Source of the DNA: Adineta vaga
Taxonomy: Eukaryota > Rotifera
Direction: 5' to 3'
NCBI GenBank assembly: GCA_021613535.1
Contig: CP075492.1
Span: 1 to 64,000 of the forward strand
Length of the DNA stretch: 64,000 nucleotides
In this document: positions 54,492 to 64,000 of the stretch, in pieces
Numbering within the stretch: position 1 is the stretch's first letter
Layout of the letters: each line of letters starts with the position of its first letter
The notes under the pieces: model-generated
Told to the model about the DNA's origin: nothing
Database searches by the model: none
Seen by the model: the letters and a program-made list of their open reading frames with translations, nothing else
Position numbers and translations under genes: made by a program

Positions 54492-57400
54492 ATGGACGTA
54501 GAACTTTCGTTGTTTATGGAACTTGCTGAAGATCGCAATGAACGGCAACGTTTAATAAGAAATAATCTTGGTCGAAAACAAAGAAATCTCAATCTCATTA
54601 ATGGTCTATCGCTTTATGTTCATCCAGAAAGACAAAAATCCACTGAATATAATATGTCAAACAATGAAGCAATATGTACATCAGAAACAAGTGATACAAT
54701 TCATGATGATTATAACATTGATTTTGATCTTATCCCATTAGCGGATTTTATTGACAATTCAGAAACCGATGACTTACATGATGATGAATCAGTTGATAAT
54801 TTCAATTTCATCAATGAATGTTTTTTATCAAACAATACACAACTTGTCCCATCTCTTCATCCGTACACTCATATATCCACCAAGGATTTTTGCACGAATC
54901 TTCTTCGTGCTTTTCGACAAGCAAACTTATGTAAAACATATTCAACAATTATTTTGAAATTAATCAACTCAGGTTTGCCACAACCAAACAATTTACCAAC
55001 ATCTTTAAACTCACTTACGAAATATATGTGTGGTAAGTTATTGATTTTGATTAAATAACGAAATTGCTAGTCTTAAACGTGAACCAAATACCGGATATTT
55101 TCTCATTCCTTTTTACGTCCTCTTGTTGTTTATTTAGTCGAAAATTTATTTGCAAAAAAGAAAAATATGTTTATCATGTCAATATGATATTGAATATTCT
55201 GCTACATTTTGTTTTAAATGTAATTCAAGTGACAAAACTGAATTTGCCAACGTTTATGATACTGATTATGCTGTAGTATTTAGTGAAATAGTCGAACGAA
55301 ATATTGCTGATATAGCTAAATATCGTGAAAAGATATTAAGTGAAAAATATGATAATATAAATAATGATATTCCATTTCAGAAGGTTAATCGTTCGCTTTT
55401 AAAAACTATCGTTCATCAGCCATTTATTAGTACTTTAATTCATCTCGATGGTATTCCATTGGCCAATTCAAGTAAACTAACATTATGGCTTCTTTCGAGC
55501 TCCATTCTAGAACTACCACCTCATCTACGTAATCAAAGACAAAATATGATTATTCTTTCAATGTGGATTGGAGATCAACAACCAATCATTAAAACATGGC
55601 TACGTGAATGTATTCCAAATTTAAATAAGCTTAAATCTTCAGGTATGTAAATCAACAAGATATTGTTTAATACTAACTTCAAAATATGAATTTTATTTAA
55701 GGTGTTCATTTTATGCGACTCTGAAATAATGTAGTTTATTTCTATAGCTATCTCACTGCATGAAAGGCCTCGGTAAAACTTTATTCAAAAGAACATTAGG
55801 CGATTCACTTCTTTCCAAAGATTTTTTAAAAGTTGATTCTATGAAATTCGATCATAATCATGTAACGTAATGTTCAGAGGTCCCTTTTCTTCAACATTAA
55901 ATAAATTTATCTGCAAGTGTCTGTTGTTGAAATAAGCCATTTTATTTGACATTGATTAGAAAAAAGTATGCTGAACAATGTCATTCCTTATCGACTATCA
56001 GTTTAAAATGTTTTCTATAAATCGAGAGAAAGCAAAAGCATCCTTATTTGTCTTTAATATTTACTAGAATATGTGAAATTCATTTCATTTGCAATGTTAT
56101 AATATTTCATAAACAAAAAGATGTTTGATTCTATATAATTTACCTTGTAATTTAGGCTTCTCGATTCGTAACGGTGAAGAATGGCATGTTTATTTTCTTG
56201 GATTAATTGGAGATTGTCCAGCTATTAAACTCGCATTAAATCATATTGGTAATAATGGATATTATTCCTGTTGGTTTTGTAAAATTAAAGGTATCCATAT
56301 GAATAATAAACGCCAATATCATTATGAAGAAGTTCCTACTATGAGGAGCATTAATAGCTACAAAAATGAATCAAAAGAAGCAGAAATTACCCATGAAAAT
56401 AGGTAAAAACAATATTCTACAAGCTAGTGTCTTTCTAACTTGCATATTTTGACTATCCACAGCATACAAATGAGGCATAGATAGACGTTGTGATACAAAC
56501 TATTCGTCTTTTAGAGCAGCAGAAATAAAACATTTATTGTTCTATGCCTTAATACCTATATTCTATCAACATCTTCCTGTCAATAAAGCTGCTCATATTG
56601 CTCTTTTCGTTTGTGCAATTCGTGTAAGTTTTTTTTTATATTATAGAATTATTACTTTGCTCTTTGTAATCTTATAACAGATGCTTCATGGGCCAAAATT
56701 ATTTGGGGATGAAACTGGTCTTTTAGCACATGATTTACTATCAATATATTATAAAGATCATTCGAAATATTATGATAATCTAGAAAATTTAGTTCTACAT
56801 TTGCACACACACTATTTGACTCAATATTCAAATTATGGTAGCTTAAATAACACAAATTGTTTTGCACAAGAAAGTTTACTTGGTGCATTTGCAAAAAATA
56901 AACATGGTACTCGTGAATGGGAGATTTACTGGCGCACTATTTCAATATTAGTCTTTTTGTAAGCTATATGGCATTTTGTACTTTTTTTACCTTTAGATTG
57001 ATTTTTCTCTACAAAAACTAATCAATCAACAGGAAATTGATCATGTAAATCATAGTGAAGGACCTTTTGATGTAGCACGTCTATCAATCAACAATATAGA
57101 TAAACTGCTGTCATGGCATAAAGGTGTATGTAATTGTAATCAACCTACAATGTGTATTGTTATCTATCATCGTTGTGTAATTAGAAGTCAAACATATCAT
57201 TCTCTTTCTTATCCAAAACGACAATCAACTAACAGTTATTTCGTAAAATACACTAATGATCGTTGTGACACATTGTTTGGAGCAATTGAACTTTTTTTTG
57301 CATATAAAGGTTCTACTTTGGCACTGATTAATAATTATCTAAGTAAACATCTGTTTTCTGATCTATTTGCTGCTTCTTCTTACCATTCTTCCTTATCAAA

Positions 57401-57551
57401 ATATATCAATACTTACTTTTATATACTTCAAGAAAAACCGTTATTATCTCATTATGTACCAATTGATCAAATATTAAACGTATGCATTGTTTTTGAAAAA
57501 GACAATTTTATTATTGTAACTCCTGTTTCTCAAGCCTATGAACATGACTAA
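54492..57551 (+). pseudogene. CACTA/Tnp2-like transposase, several exons, probably decayed
   Basis: Exon 1 (54492 to about 55034) is acidic and ends near a GTAAGT. The next exon (about 55138-55643) has a zinc-ribbon-like pair, CLSCQYD and CFKCNSSD, then the catalytic-region start (TLIHLDGIPLANSSKLTLW). Further exons carry GLIGDCPAIKLALNHIGNNG with YYSCWFCKIKG (56157-56402), FYALIPIFYQHLPVNKAAH (about 56510-56622), FAKNKHGTRE (56681-56950) and SWHKGVCNCNQPTMC (about 57030-57551). Order and motifs match the CACTA (En/Spm, Tnp2-like) family as found in bdelloids. A frame change in the A-run near 55155-55168 and stops near 56465-56480 suggest an inactive copy. The nuclease residues cannot be assigned by eye. 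Confidence 0.65.
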
Positions 57552-57777
57552 AGAATTTCATTTATCATTGTTCATTTATCAGACATATAGTACTATTATT
57601 AGCATTTTAGATATTAGAAGATGTTTTCCTATTTAAAGATATATTGGAAGTAAAGCTTCTTTTGAACATTTAAGTAAAAAAAGTAGAATTTCATTTCTGT
57701 GATTGAATGAAATACAACTGAAAATTATTAAAAAAAATCGGTATATTTTACGTGATTTCAGATATTTTTTCTTTAAC

Positions 57778-59422
57778 ATGCAGTCCACAAATATTGAAGG
57801 TCAACGTAAACATGTTCCTCGTAAGATATATACGCCAACTCAACAATCATCAGCTACAATTGCAAAATATTATCTTTTATTTTTCAATGAAACTGAGACG
57901 TATCAGATTGTAGCTAAAAGCAGCATTAAACGTGTTGACGATCATGGAATAGCAACAATCACAGTTCGTAAAAAGCAAATTAAAGCAAATGTTATTCTTA
58001 TTGGTAACCTTTTAATCTAGTTATTCACTTGAATATTATTTACTTTCTTTTTTTAGGTTCTTATGATGAATGTGAAAGGGAAATGAGTAAAAGAACACGA
58101 CTATCTCAACAAGGCGATAGTAAAAACTCTTCTAATTTTTTCTTATATTAGAGAGTTAATATTGTAGATGAAGTTGATGCTGAAAAAAATAATGATTATG
58201 TGGAGAACGATGTAATGATGGTTGATACTCAACATCAAATTTCAACTCAATCTCAATTTCCACATGACGCATTAGCTACGTTAGATTTCGAATCATCATG
58301 TAAATCATTAAACGAAACCTTTGGTCTATATATCTTTTACATCAAATAAAATCTTTTTGTAGCAGAAGCCGATGAAAAGGAGAATGAGCAATACCACGAC
58401 GATGGTGACTTGTCAGATCAAGATGTAGAAGTGATTAAAAACAATAATACGAAAAAGAGAAAATCTACAAATGATCATGTGGGTGAAAAAAGAAAACGAA
58501 TTATTAAAAAAGGTTAATCTTCTATCATATATCTGCTGATATTATTACACATTATTTTGTAGGTGATACACATGAACAGTCTAAAAAAATAGACATAGAA
58601 TCTGAAATAAATTATTCTGGTAATTATTATTGCTACTAGCAATTTTGATAAAAAATGTTTCGTTTACACTAGATATTTCTATTTTGAATACAATTGAAAG
58701 GAAATTCTCTGGACTGGAAAACAAATTGCTTTCTATTGAAAGAAAAAATGATAAAACAATGACCCATTTAAGCAAGAAGATTGATTATTTAACAGCATCG
58801 TCAATATGTGCTAGTTGTTTATTATTCTCCATAGAAAGGATCAAACTGATTTCTAGTATTGGAAATCCGTTTGTTCCTATTGTCTTGTATGAACTATTCT
58901 TCTTTCTTTAGAATAAGATGTTGCTTGATCAATATCGTGATGAGACTAATGAACAGTTTGATAAAGAATTGGTAAAAATTATATTCTATTAAATAAAAAT
59001 AATTTTTTTATCAATAGATGTATGATAATATTAATTTATTAGCAACAGTTTCTTCATCATTTGGTGATTTTGCGCGAAGAACTATGCGAATAGTTTTCAG
59101 TGCAGAAGAGTTAAAAACACAAATTCTTCCTCCTCAAAGATCCTATTTCGCTCGAACAAGTTTGGACGAAAAGAAATTTCAATTAGTGAATGGTATAATA
59201 TCGTTTTATGTATCAATATCACAAAAATATTTTTTATTTTTACTAAGATGCTATTCGTATCAAATTCAAAATTGACAGCAGCAAATATGCAGCATTTTAT
59301 AAAAACATTTTGCGAAGAAAACTATCTGATTTTCTTATTGAAGAACGTCGTAGAGAATTGAAGAGAATTAGTCGAAATCATATTCGATCTCAAAATGCAG
59401 AGAATTCATCTTCTTTAAATTG
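57778..59422 (+). CDS. BEN-like domain protein downstream of the transposase
   Basis: Multi-exon gene starting MQSTNIEGQRKHVPRKIYTP at 57778. Exon 1 ends at 58003 and joins 58057 onward in frame (IG-SYDECERE). The middle is acidic and Lys-rich with a nuclear-localisation-like KKRKST and RKRIIKK. A coiled coil (TIERKFSGLENKLLSIERK) follows, then a C-terminal helical domain (FARRTMRIVFSAEEL, LDEKKFQLVN-DAIRIKFKI, FYKNILRRKLSDFLIEERRR) that resembles BEN domains, which bind DNA or chromatin. The stop is at 59420-59422. Some exon borders are unclear. Same strand and close spacing suggest it is an accessory gene of the CACTA-like element; a host gene is possible. Confidence 0.55.
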
Positions 59423-60236
59423 ATTCAGTGTAATTACAAGTCAATGATAAATGAGAAGAATGTAAAGCATTTTTTCTCATACTTTTCCACGTATTCTATT
59501 TTATTTTATTCGATTTATATGCCCTTTTTCAATCATTCTATTTCTTCTAGAATTTCTCTGGTATAGCCCTTATCCATGTTTTATTATTTTTCAAAGAATG
59601 AGGAGATTAACATTTGTTTTTCATTATTTGATTTGTAGACATAAACATACACTATCTACTAAAGAATCATCTCATTCAGTATTTCTTTTGATCAAGTAGA
59701 GATACTGTTGAAACTATAATGCTTTTTTTCATCCTCATTCTTGTCTTTCTATCTTTTCATTTACGTTATTGTTTTTATTTGTTATTCCATTCACAATTAT
59801 TTTGCAGATAAAGTTTTTAAGCTGTTAAATGATATCTTTTCCGATTGCTAAATGAAAGTAAACTGAATATATTGCAGAAGATATTTTTTCAATATATTAA
59901 ATCAATGTTTTATTGAAGATCATAAGTGGTTCTGGTAAAAGACATGTGTTCTTCAAAAAGTACATCAAACGATAAAATAAAAAAAGTGAATAAACACGTC
60001 GTAAATAAATGGTATCGATAGGAAATAAAACGAAAACAATCAGGAATAATATAAAGAAAAAAATTTCGAAGAGTTAGAAGGATGATGTATACTACAATCA
60101 TACTTCTCAAAAAGAATCTTCAAGTCAGAAGAAATAAATAGAAAAAAAACTAAAAGTAATGAAAGGTAAACGTTTAAATAAATCAATAAAAAAACTGTAT
60201 TCAAAGTTTTTATTCTTCATCTCGACAAAACGATAT
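59423..60236. other. Convergent intergenic region
   Basis: AT-rich with T runs and A runs; no gene seen. Confidence 0.55.
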
Positions 60237-61340
60237 TTATTGATGTTCACCATCTGCATCAATAACAGTTGCTTTTCGTTTTCTTCGATATGTAATTAGC
60301 GAAAAATAATTCGACATCGATCGGCGAATTTGTTTTTTCGTCAAGACGTCATTCGGATGACATTGTATTGAATAATTTGTACAAAAAATATTTTAAAAAA
60401 TCATGAAAATAAAAGAATTGTATTTACCAATAATATCATTAATAACTGTTGGATCAATATCGGTAAGTTTAAAGTTCAATGGAGGAATGGGGTATAAATA
60501 CTTTAAAATAGCTCGAGCAGTCGTGGTTGAAGTATCTTTTTGTAATCCAGCAAGAATTGTTGGATCAATATTCAATCTATTATTTGATGGTGACATTTTT
60601 TTGTCATCGTTCATACCAACAAGATCATCATTAATATCTTTCATCATGTCATCAACGATATTTTGAACAACTTCTGAATGTTCTGGATATGCTAAACAAA
60701 AACCTGACGTTGTCAACAAAATTAATTCAATTACAGTTTGAATACTCACGCATCATTGTCGTTTCAAGAACTTCGATTCTTTTCTCGATCTCTAGGCATA
60801 TTTTCTTTAACTGAATTAATTCACTAAGATCATTTTCAAGATTTCGTTTTTGTCCACTATCTATTCGACTATCTAAACACAAATGGATAATGGATATTGA
60901 GAGAATACTCAAACTTATTGAATTATATATACATGTACTTGCACGTTCAGAACTTGTATTATTTCCATCGATTTTATTTGAAGCATCATAAAAGATTGTT
61001 GTATCTATTTTTTTTTCATTCGAAAATGGTTCAATATGATGAAATTCTTCTTTCACTATTGAACTAACACGAGGAACATTATTCATAGTCGTCGGTGAAT
61101 TACTTTCAATTGCCAAAGAAAAACTATCCTCTGGTACGTAATCTGGAAATATGCATCTTATTATGATAAAAATCAAATAATACATAACTTACTTTCCTTT
61201 TTCACATTTTCTTTTTCTTGCTGTGGATTTTGACGGTACAATTTCTTTCGAACCATTCTTGACGAAAGACGACAGACAAAAAAACAAAACGAAATAAATA
61301 CTGATAATAATACAGCTATGAAAAATATTGTATAATTTAT
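60237..61340 (-). CDS. Membrane protein with coiled coil and BEN-like C-terminus
   Basis: Read on the minus strand after an acceptor TTTATAG near 61341: a transmembrane segment (IFFIAVLLSVFISFCFFVC), a basic stretch (RMVRKKLYRQNPQQEK), donor GTAAGT, a Ser/Asn-rich exon (about 61143-60945), a coiled coil (LENDLSELIQLKKICLEIEK, about 60870-60760), and an exon with PTILAGLQKDTSTTTARAIL, KYLYP and LTDIDPTVINDII. The final exon encodes HPNDVLTKKQIRRSMSNYFS and a basic tail to TAA at 60237. The last intron has GTAAAT but no obvious AG acceptor, so the end may be altered. It resembles the gene at 8.0-9.5 kb in layout. Function unknown. Confidence 0.5.
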
Positions 61341-61957
61341 CTATAAATCTTCACCTGATTATAAGCACAGCACTGTTAATATGACTATTTTTGTACTTAA
61401 CGATTCCGATTAAAGAGTGAAACTGCTTAAGCACTAGAAAAAGGATAAGACTAAAGGTCACAAAGAATATATCGAGGGTTATCTTTATTATACAAACGTC
61501 TGATGTTGAAAAAAATATTTAGCTATCAGAACACTATAAAAAATGGAAACTGACAGTAAATAAATTTCTAATTAAACAAAAACTCCTTTTCGTACAGAAA
61601 AAAATTAAAAGCATCTGAAGCAATCAAAAGATGTCACTTCATTCCAGTCCTTACTAACCACTCGTCGCTAGAAATTCCATACGTTCTTACGTTATTCATG
61701 TGTCGCGAATCCAATTGCTATCCAAAACCATCTGATATATATTTCAAGCAAAAAACTGTCACACATATTTCCTTGACAGATCATAACCATATTTTGTATC
61801 TTCGTCAGGACTTCTTTTAGAATATTCGGAAATCTGATTTCGTCTTTCAGGATTTCATATCGACCCTATATATAGAGGTGCTTTTTTCGTTATTCATCTT
61901 GATTTCAAACTACTAAAAGGTAAGGCTTATACAATCTTTCAACTAGGACGGGTCCTA
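61341..61957. other. Intergenic region
   Basis: Possible upstream exon of the membrane protein gene, otherwise no supported feature. Confidence 0.4.
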
Positions 61958-62158
61958 GTAAAATCCGGTGAAATCAGGGTGAAATCAAGGTGAAATCAGG
62001 GTGAAATCCAATGAAATCAGGGTGAAATCAGGGTGAAATCAAGGTGAAATCAGGGTGAAATCCAATGAAATCAGGGTGAAATCCGATGAAATCAAGGTGA
62101 AATCACGTGAAATCAAGGTGAAATCACGTGAAAGCAAGGTGAAATCAGGGTGAAAGAC
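61958..62158 (+). repeat. 11-bp minisatellite (GGTGAAATCAG)
   Basis: About 18 units of GGTGAAATCAG with variants GGTGAAATCAA, ATCCAAT and ATCACGT, arranged in a longer period of about 55 bp. It directly abuts the CpG-rich repeat element. Confidence 0.92.
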
Positions 62159-62159
62159 T

Positions 62160-62474
62160 GAAATCCTGAGGTAGCATTGGTCGAGTACGGCAGTTTACTA
62201 CTGTTATCAGTCGTTTACGTTGTGATACGATCGTAAACGGTGAGTGGTACGGTCGTGTACAGTAGGTTACGGCTGTCTCACGGTGGATGGTTGGTGTGAA
62301 CGGTGATCGTGATCCGTCGTATACGGTACGGCGTCTTACGGCCGTAACACGGCGCATATTGAAACAGGTGGTTTCCTGGTCGTTTACGACCGTAATTTAG
62401 TCGTTTACGACAGTATACGTCATCGTGAACGGTCGAAAACCGCCGTTTACGATTGTCGTAATGTTCGACCTGGG
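62160..62474. mobile_element. CpG-rich palindromic repeat element, locus 2
   Basis: Same word set as locus 1 (CGTTTACG, CGTAAACGG, GTCTTACGGCCG). It ends GACCTGGG (62467-62474), the complement of the CCCAGGTC start of locus 1, so the two are in opposite orientation. Its left boundary blends into the minisatellite. Confidence 0.6.
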
Positions 62475-62715
62475 CAGCTCTACCATTTTTATTCTTATTG
62501 TCTTATATTAATTTGTTTGATTACATATTTAGAATCAACTACGAATAACAAACGAGATAAATCATAAAAGATTAAAATCATCTATATTATTGTTTTGAAT
62601 GTATATTGATCAATTAAACTTTTATCTGTCTTTTCTTTTCGTATTCTAAACTATTCTATTCAATTTCTTGTAGATTTCATTCTATAATATTGTATTAAAT
62701 TCAATTCAATCAGAT
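62475..62715. other. Upstream region of the GIY-YIG gene
   Basis: AT-rich; no specific signal. Confidence 0.5.
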
Positions 62716-64000
62716 ATGACTCATAATCCAACTACAGAAACATTATCAATGATTATGAAAACTATTTTTCTTTCATCACAACAACAACAACAACATGAAC
62801 AATGTTCATCAATTTCTTTATTTACAAAATTTGATTATTTAAGTCAATTACGATTATCTATGAATGCAAATATTTCTCATCAATCAATTATACCAGTTTT
62901 TCCTGTATTTAATGATCAATATGAATATTATCCATTATTAAGTAATATTCCAGGTATGCTTATGTATATGTATATAGTCTTATTTTGTTTCCTGTAATAT
63001 TCTATTTGTAGATGAACAATTATCAAAAGAAGAACATCAACTTAGAATTTCTTATCTGTACCAAGATCTCATAAATAAGACAATATCATCATTGACATAT
63101 ACAAATGAAACAGAAAATGATATACGAAAAATGTTACAGTACTATTCTCGAAAATGGCTCATTGATGAACATATCCTAATAGTCAATTTAAATCGATTAC
63201 TTTCAATACTTTCTCAATTGAAATTGAATGATTTTCATATTCAACAACAGCAAATATTATTTACATTATCTATTCAAGAATGGTTTCAAGTTTTAGAATT
63301 CTATCTACAAATGGATGGTTTGTGTTGATTAGAAAAAAATGAACATTCCTTTTTGCTTCTTATTCTACTAGAACAATGTTTCTTTATGAAAACATGTACA
63401 TTTCGTAATGCAAAACTTCGTTCTACAAACGAAGGTTTATTTTGTACAATGCTACCTGAAGCTCGATATGGTATGAAAAAATGTCGAGATCAAGCTTGTT
63501 TGTTCTGTTATGAACGTTTGGATATAACTCGACGATTCGAACCAGCAATGTACTTTTCTAATAGACAAATTCATCAATTTATCAATCAGTATCAAGTCTA
63601 TTTAAATTGTGATGTTGTAAGTTTCACATAGAAATACAATTTTTATCTATTCATTATTCATTTAGTTTTGTAAAACTTCGAATGTCATCTATGCTTTGAC
63701 TTGTCCATGTCATCAAAATGATTATATTGGTCGTTGTGTAGGACCTTTTCGAGATCGAATGAGGCGTACATTTTTTTTTCCATTCCTTCGAATTTTTTTA
63801 TTCTATATCAAATCTATCTAGAACATCGTATGAATGCTTGTCGACTTTTGTGCAATTTTTTCATTGGAACAATTGTTGCTGATCGTCTTCAAAATGAAAG
63901 AGAAGAAAATCCGTAAGTTAATCTATTATTACAATCGAGATGATGATGATGACGATGTCATATGAATCTTATTGATTATTTTAGAAAGACTAGTGTTAAT
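62716..64000 (+). pseudogene. GIY-YIG-type protein gene, broken, continues past the right edge
   Basis: Exon 1 (62716 to about 62953) contains a Gln run; after an intron of about 60 bp exon 2 (about 63012-63615) holds helical sequence (DIRKMLQYYSRKWLIDEHIL) and a Cys pair region (CRDQACLFCYERLD). A TGA at 63326-63328 interrupts it in frame. The next exon reads NVIYALTCPCHQNDYIGRCV, the GIY-YIG signature, then RDRMR, and after another intron HRMNACRLLCNFFIG and a donor near 63912. GIY-YIG nucleases serve as the endonuclease of canonical PLEs; free-standing relatives are common in bdelloids. No RT is visible in the part seen. Confidence 0.7.

Noticed and set aside
1-64000. CRISPR arrays, bacterial operons, ribosomal RNA or clear tRNA genes
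   Set aside because: None found by eye; introns and element types are eukaryotic. The tRNA-sized fold at 34750-34821 fails tRNA criteria.

Overview
The window looks like a piece of a bdelloid rotifer genome (Adineta/Rotaria type), probably subtelomeric. The evidence is an AT-rich base composition, many spliceosomal introns of about 50-70 bp, Athena-type Penelope-like elements (PLEs), a Gypsy-type LTR element carrying a DEDDy-exonuclease third ORF, interstitial ACACCC (TGTGGG) telomere-type tracts, very large EGF/IPT and FG-GAP proteins, ART/TPR and LDLR-A/EGF/7TM family members, and many decayed gene copies. The species assignment is inference from family content.

Layout. 1-5.4 kb: two Athena-like PLE copies on the minus strand, one with most of its reverse transcriptase and one N-terminal fragment. 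5.4-7.8 kb: a complete piggyBac transposon with TTAA target duplication, matched inverted ends and an intact 550-aa DDD transposase. 8-9.5 kb: a minus-strand multi-exon gene with one nonsense codon. 9.5-11.8 kb: gene-poor DNA with strong hairpins and a hammerhead-like motif. 11.8-15.1 kb: a small membrane protein, then a tandem pair of Q/E-rich proteins, one intact and one broken. 16.1-18.9 kb: three hammerhead-ribozyme motifs, each followed within about 12-16 nt of the predicted cleavage site by telomere-type repeats; two of the repeat tracts are followed by 5'-truncated gene pieces, the second being a seven-repeat FG-GAP protein.

19.4-33.9 kb: one giant minus-strand gene (about 4,824 aa from two exons) for a type I membrane protein with about 13 EGF/IPT units, a Ser/Thr-rich stalk holding five near-identical 111-bp repeats, a transmembrane helix and a basic tail. 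34-35.5 kb: an inverted-repeat element, a tRNA-sized structured segment and a degenerate minus-strand hammerhead. 35.8-43.6 kb: a complete Gypsy-type LTR retrotransposon (LTRs, PBS, PPT, 5-bp target duplication, gag, pol with one nonsense codon in integrase, DEDDy exonuclease ORF3). 43.7-44.9 kb: a frameshifted TPR pseudogene with a possible ART remnant. 45.2-49.2 kb: a decayed LDLR-A/EGF/7TM receptor gene.

49.7-50.6 kb: an intact ubiquitin-like/PARP-like fusion gene. 51.6-52.5 kb: a rhodopsin-family receptor with a frame break. 52.7-53.2 and 62.2-62.5 kb: two CpG-rich elements dense in CGTAAACGG/CCGTTTACG. 54.5-59.4 kb: a CACTA/Tnp2-like transposase and a downstream gene with a BEN-like C-terminus. 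60.2-61.3 kb: a minus-strand membrane protein gene. 62.0-62.2 kb: an 11-bp minisatellite. 62.7-64 kb: the start of a gene with a GIY-YIG-type domain, broken by one nonsense codon.

Most of the window is therefore mobile DNA and its debris. The most unusual signal is the repeated pairing of hammerhead ribozymes with telomere repeats at 16.15-17.8 kb. PLEs attached to telomeres are established for bdelloids, and hammerheads are known in PLEs; these junctions look like fossil chromosome ends or PLE ends that later became internal.
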